Source of the DNA: CAISIP01 sp039934375
GTDB lineage: Bacteria; Pseudomonadota; Gammaproteobacteria; Burkholderiales; Burkholderiaceae_C
DNA: 6,647 nt
NCBI GenBank assembly: GCA_039934375.1
Contig: JBDTMH010000243.1
Span: forward strand, 1 to 6,647
Direction: 5' to 3'
Shown here: piece by piece, positions 6,571 through 6,647 of the stretch
How positions within the stretch are numbered: position 1 is the stretch's first letter
How the letters are laid out: each line of letters starts with the position of its first letter
Position numbers and translations under genes: made by a program
The notes under the pieces: generated by a model
Told to the model about the DNA's origin: nothing
What the model saw: the letters and a program-made list of their open reading frames with translations, nothing else
Databases searched by the model: none

Positions 6571-6620
6571 GGCCGAAATTGTGCATCACGCGCGGCGGGG
6601 CAATCGAGCGGGCCCCAAGC

Positions 6621-6637
6621 TGCCTCACACTGTGGCA
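6621..6637. promoter_or_regulatory. dyad element upstream of the kinase gene
   Basis: TGCCTCACACTGTGGCA contains the 9-base dyad CACACTGTG (6626-6634) and outer TGCC/GGCA arms whose centre is offset by one base. It lies about 50-65 bases ahead of the kinase ATG, where an operator or promoter would be expected. The window ends 10 bases later, so the promoter itself cannot be judged. Confidence 0.2.
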
Positions 6638-6647
6638 ATACGCATCA

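Noticed and set aside
6597..6616. GGGGC...GCCCC inverted repeat upstream of the kinase as a terminator
   Set aside because: The stem is 5 bp with a 10-base loop and there is no T-run on either strand.
1..6647. Insertion sequence, phage, CRISPR or tRNA genes
   Set aside because: No transposase or integrase motif, no regular repeat-spacer pattern and no cloverleaf-like segment were seen on either strand.

Overview
This is a high-GC, gene-dense window. Its protein families (MarR regulator, LivF-type ABC ATPase, FixL/DctB-style kinase with a FixJ-like regulator, DUF336/HbpS protein) suggest a betaproteobacterium, probably Burkholderiales. That assignment rests on family resemblance and base composition only. 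No rRNA, tRNA, CRISPR array, transposase or phage gene was recognised.

Left part (1-1984, minus strand): a KaiC-like double-domain ATPase runs off the left edge, so its C-terminus is outside the window. Twenty bases upstream of it lies a small protein of unknown function (1282-1719). The two look like one transcription unit. An intrinsic terminator on the minus strand (1839-1867) separates this unit from the MarR gene upstream.

Middle (1985-3166): an intact MarR-family regulator (minus, GTG start at 2407) faces a LivF-type ABC ATPase on the plus strand. The ATPase has lost about its first 57 residues, including Walker A. The junction lies only about 60 bases from the MarR start, so a deletion appears to have removed the control region and 5' end of a former transport gene. 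A 145-base convergent spacer with palindromes follows.

Right part (3167-6570, minus strand): four genes read in the order sensor histidine kinase, FixJ-type response regulator, secreted HbpS/GlcG-like haem-binding-family protein, secreted ankyrin-repeat protein. The kinase and regulator genes are 1 base apart. The HbpS-like and ankyrin genes overlap by 4 bases (ATGA). A 104-base gap separates the two pairs and carries repeat elements that could be a regulator site.

The most interesting hypothesis is that the right part is a sensing module. The membrane kinase has a periplasmic domain of no recognised type, and the HbpS-like and ankyrin proteins are exported to the same compartment. They may be its accessory sensor, its output, or both. 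The KaiC-like protein with its unknown partner and no KaiB in view is the second point of interest.
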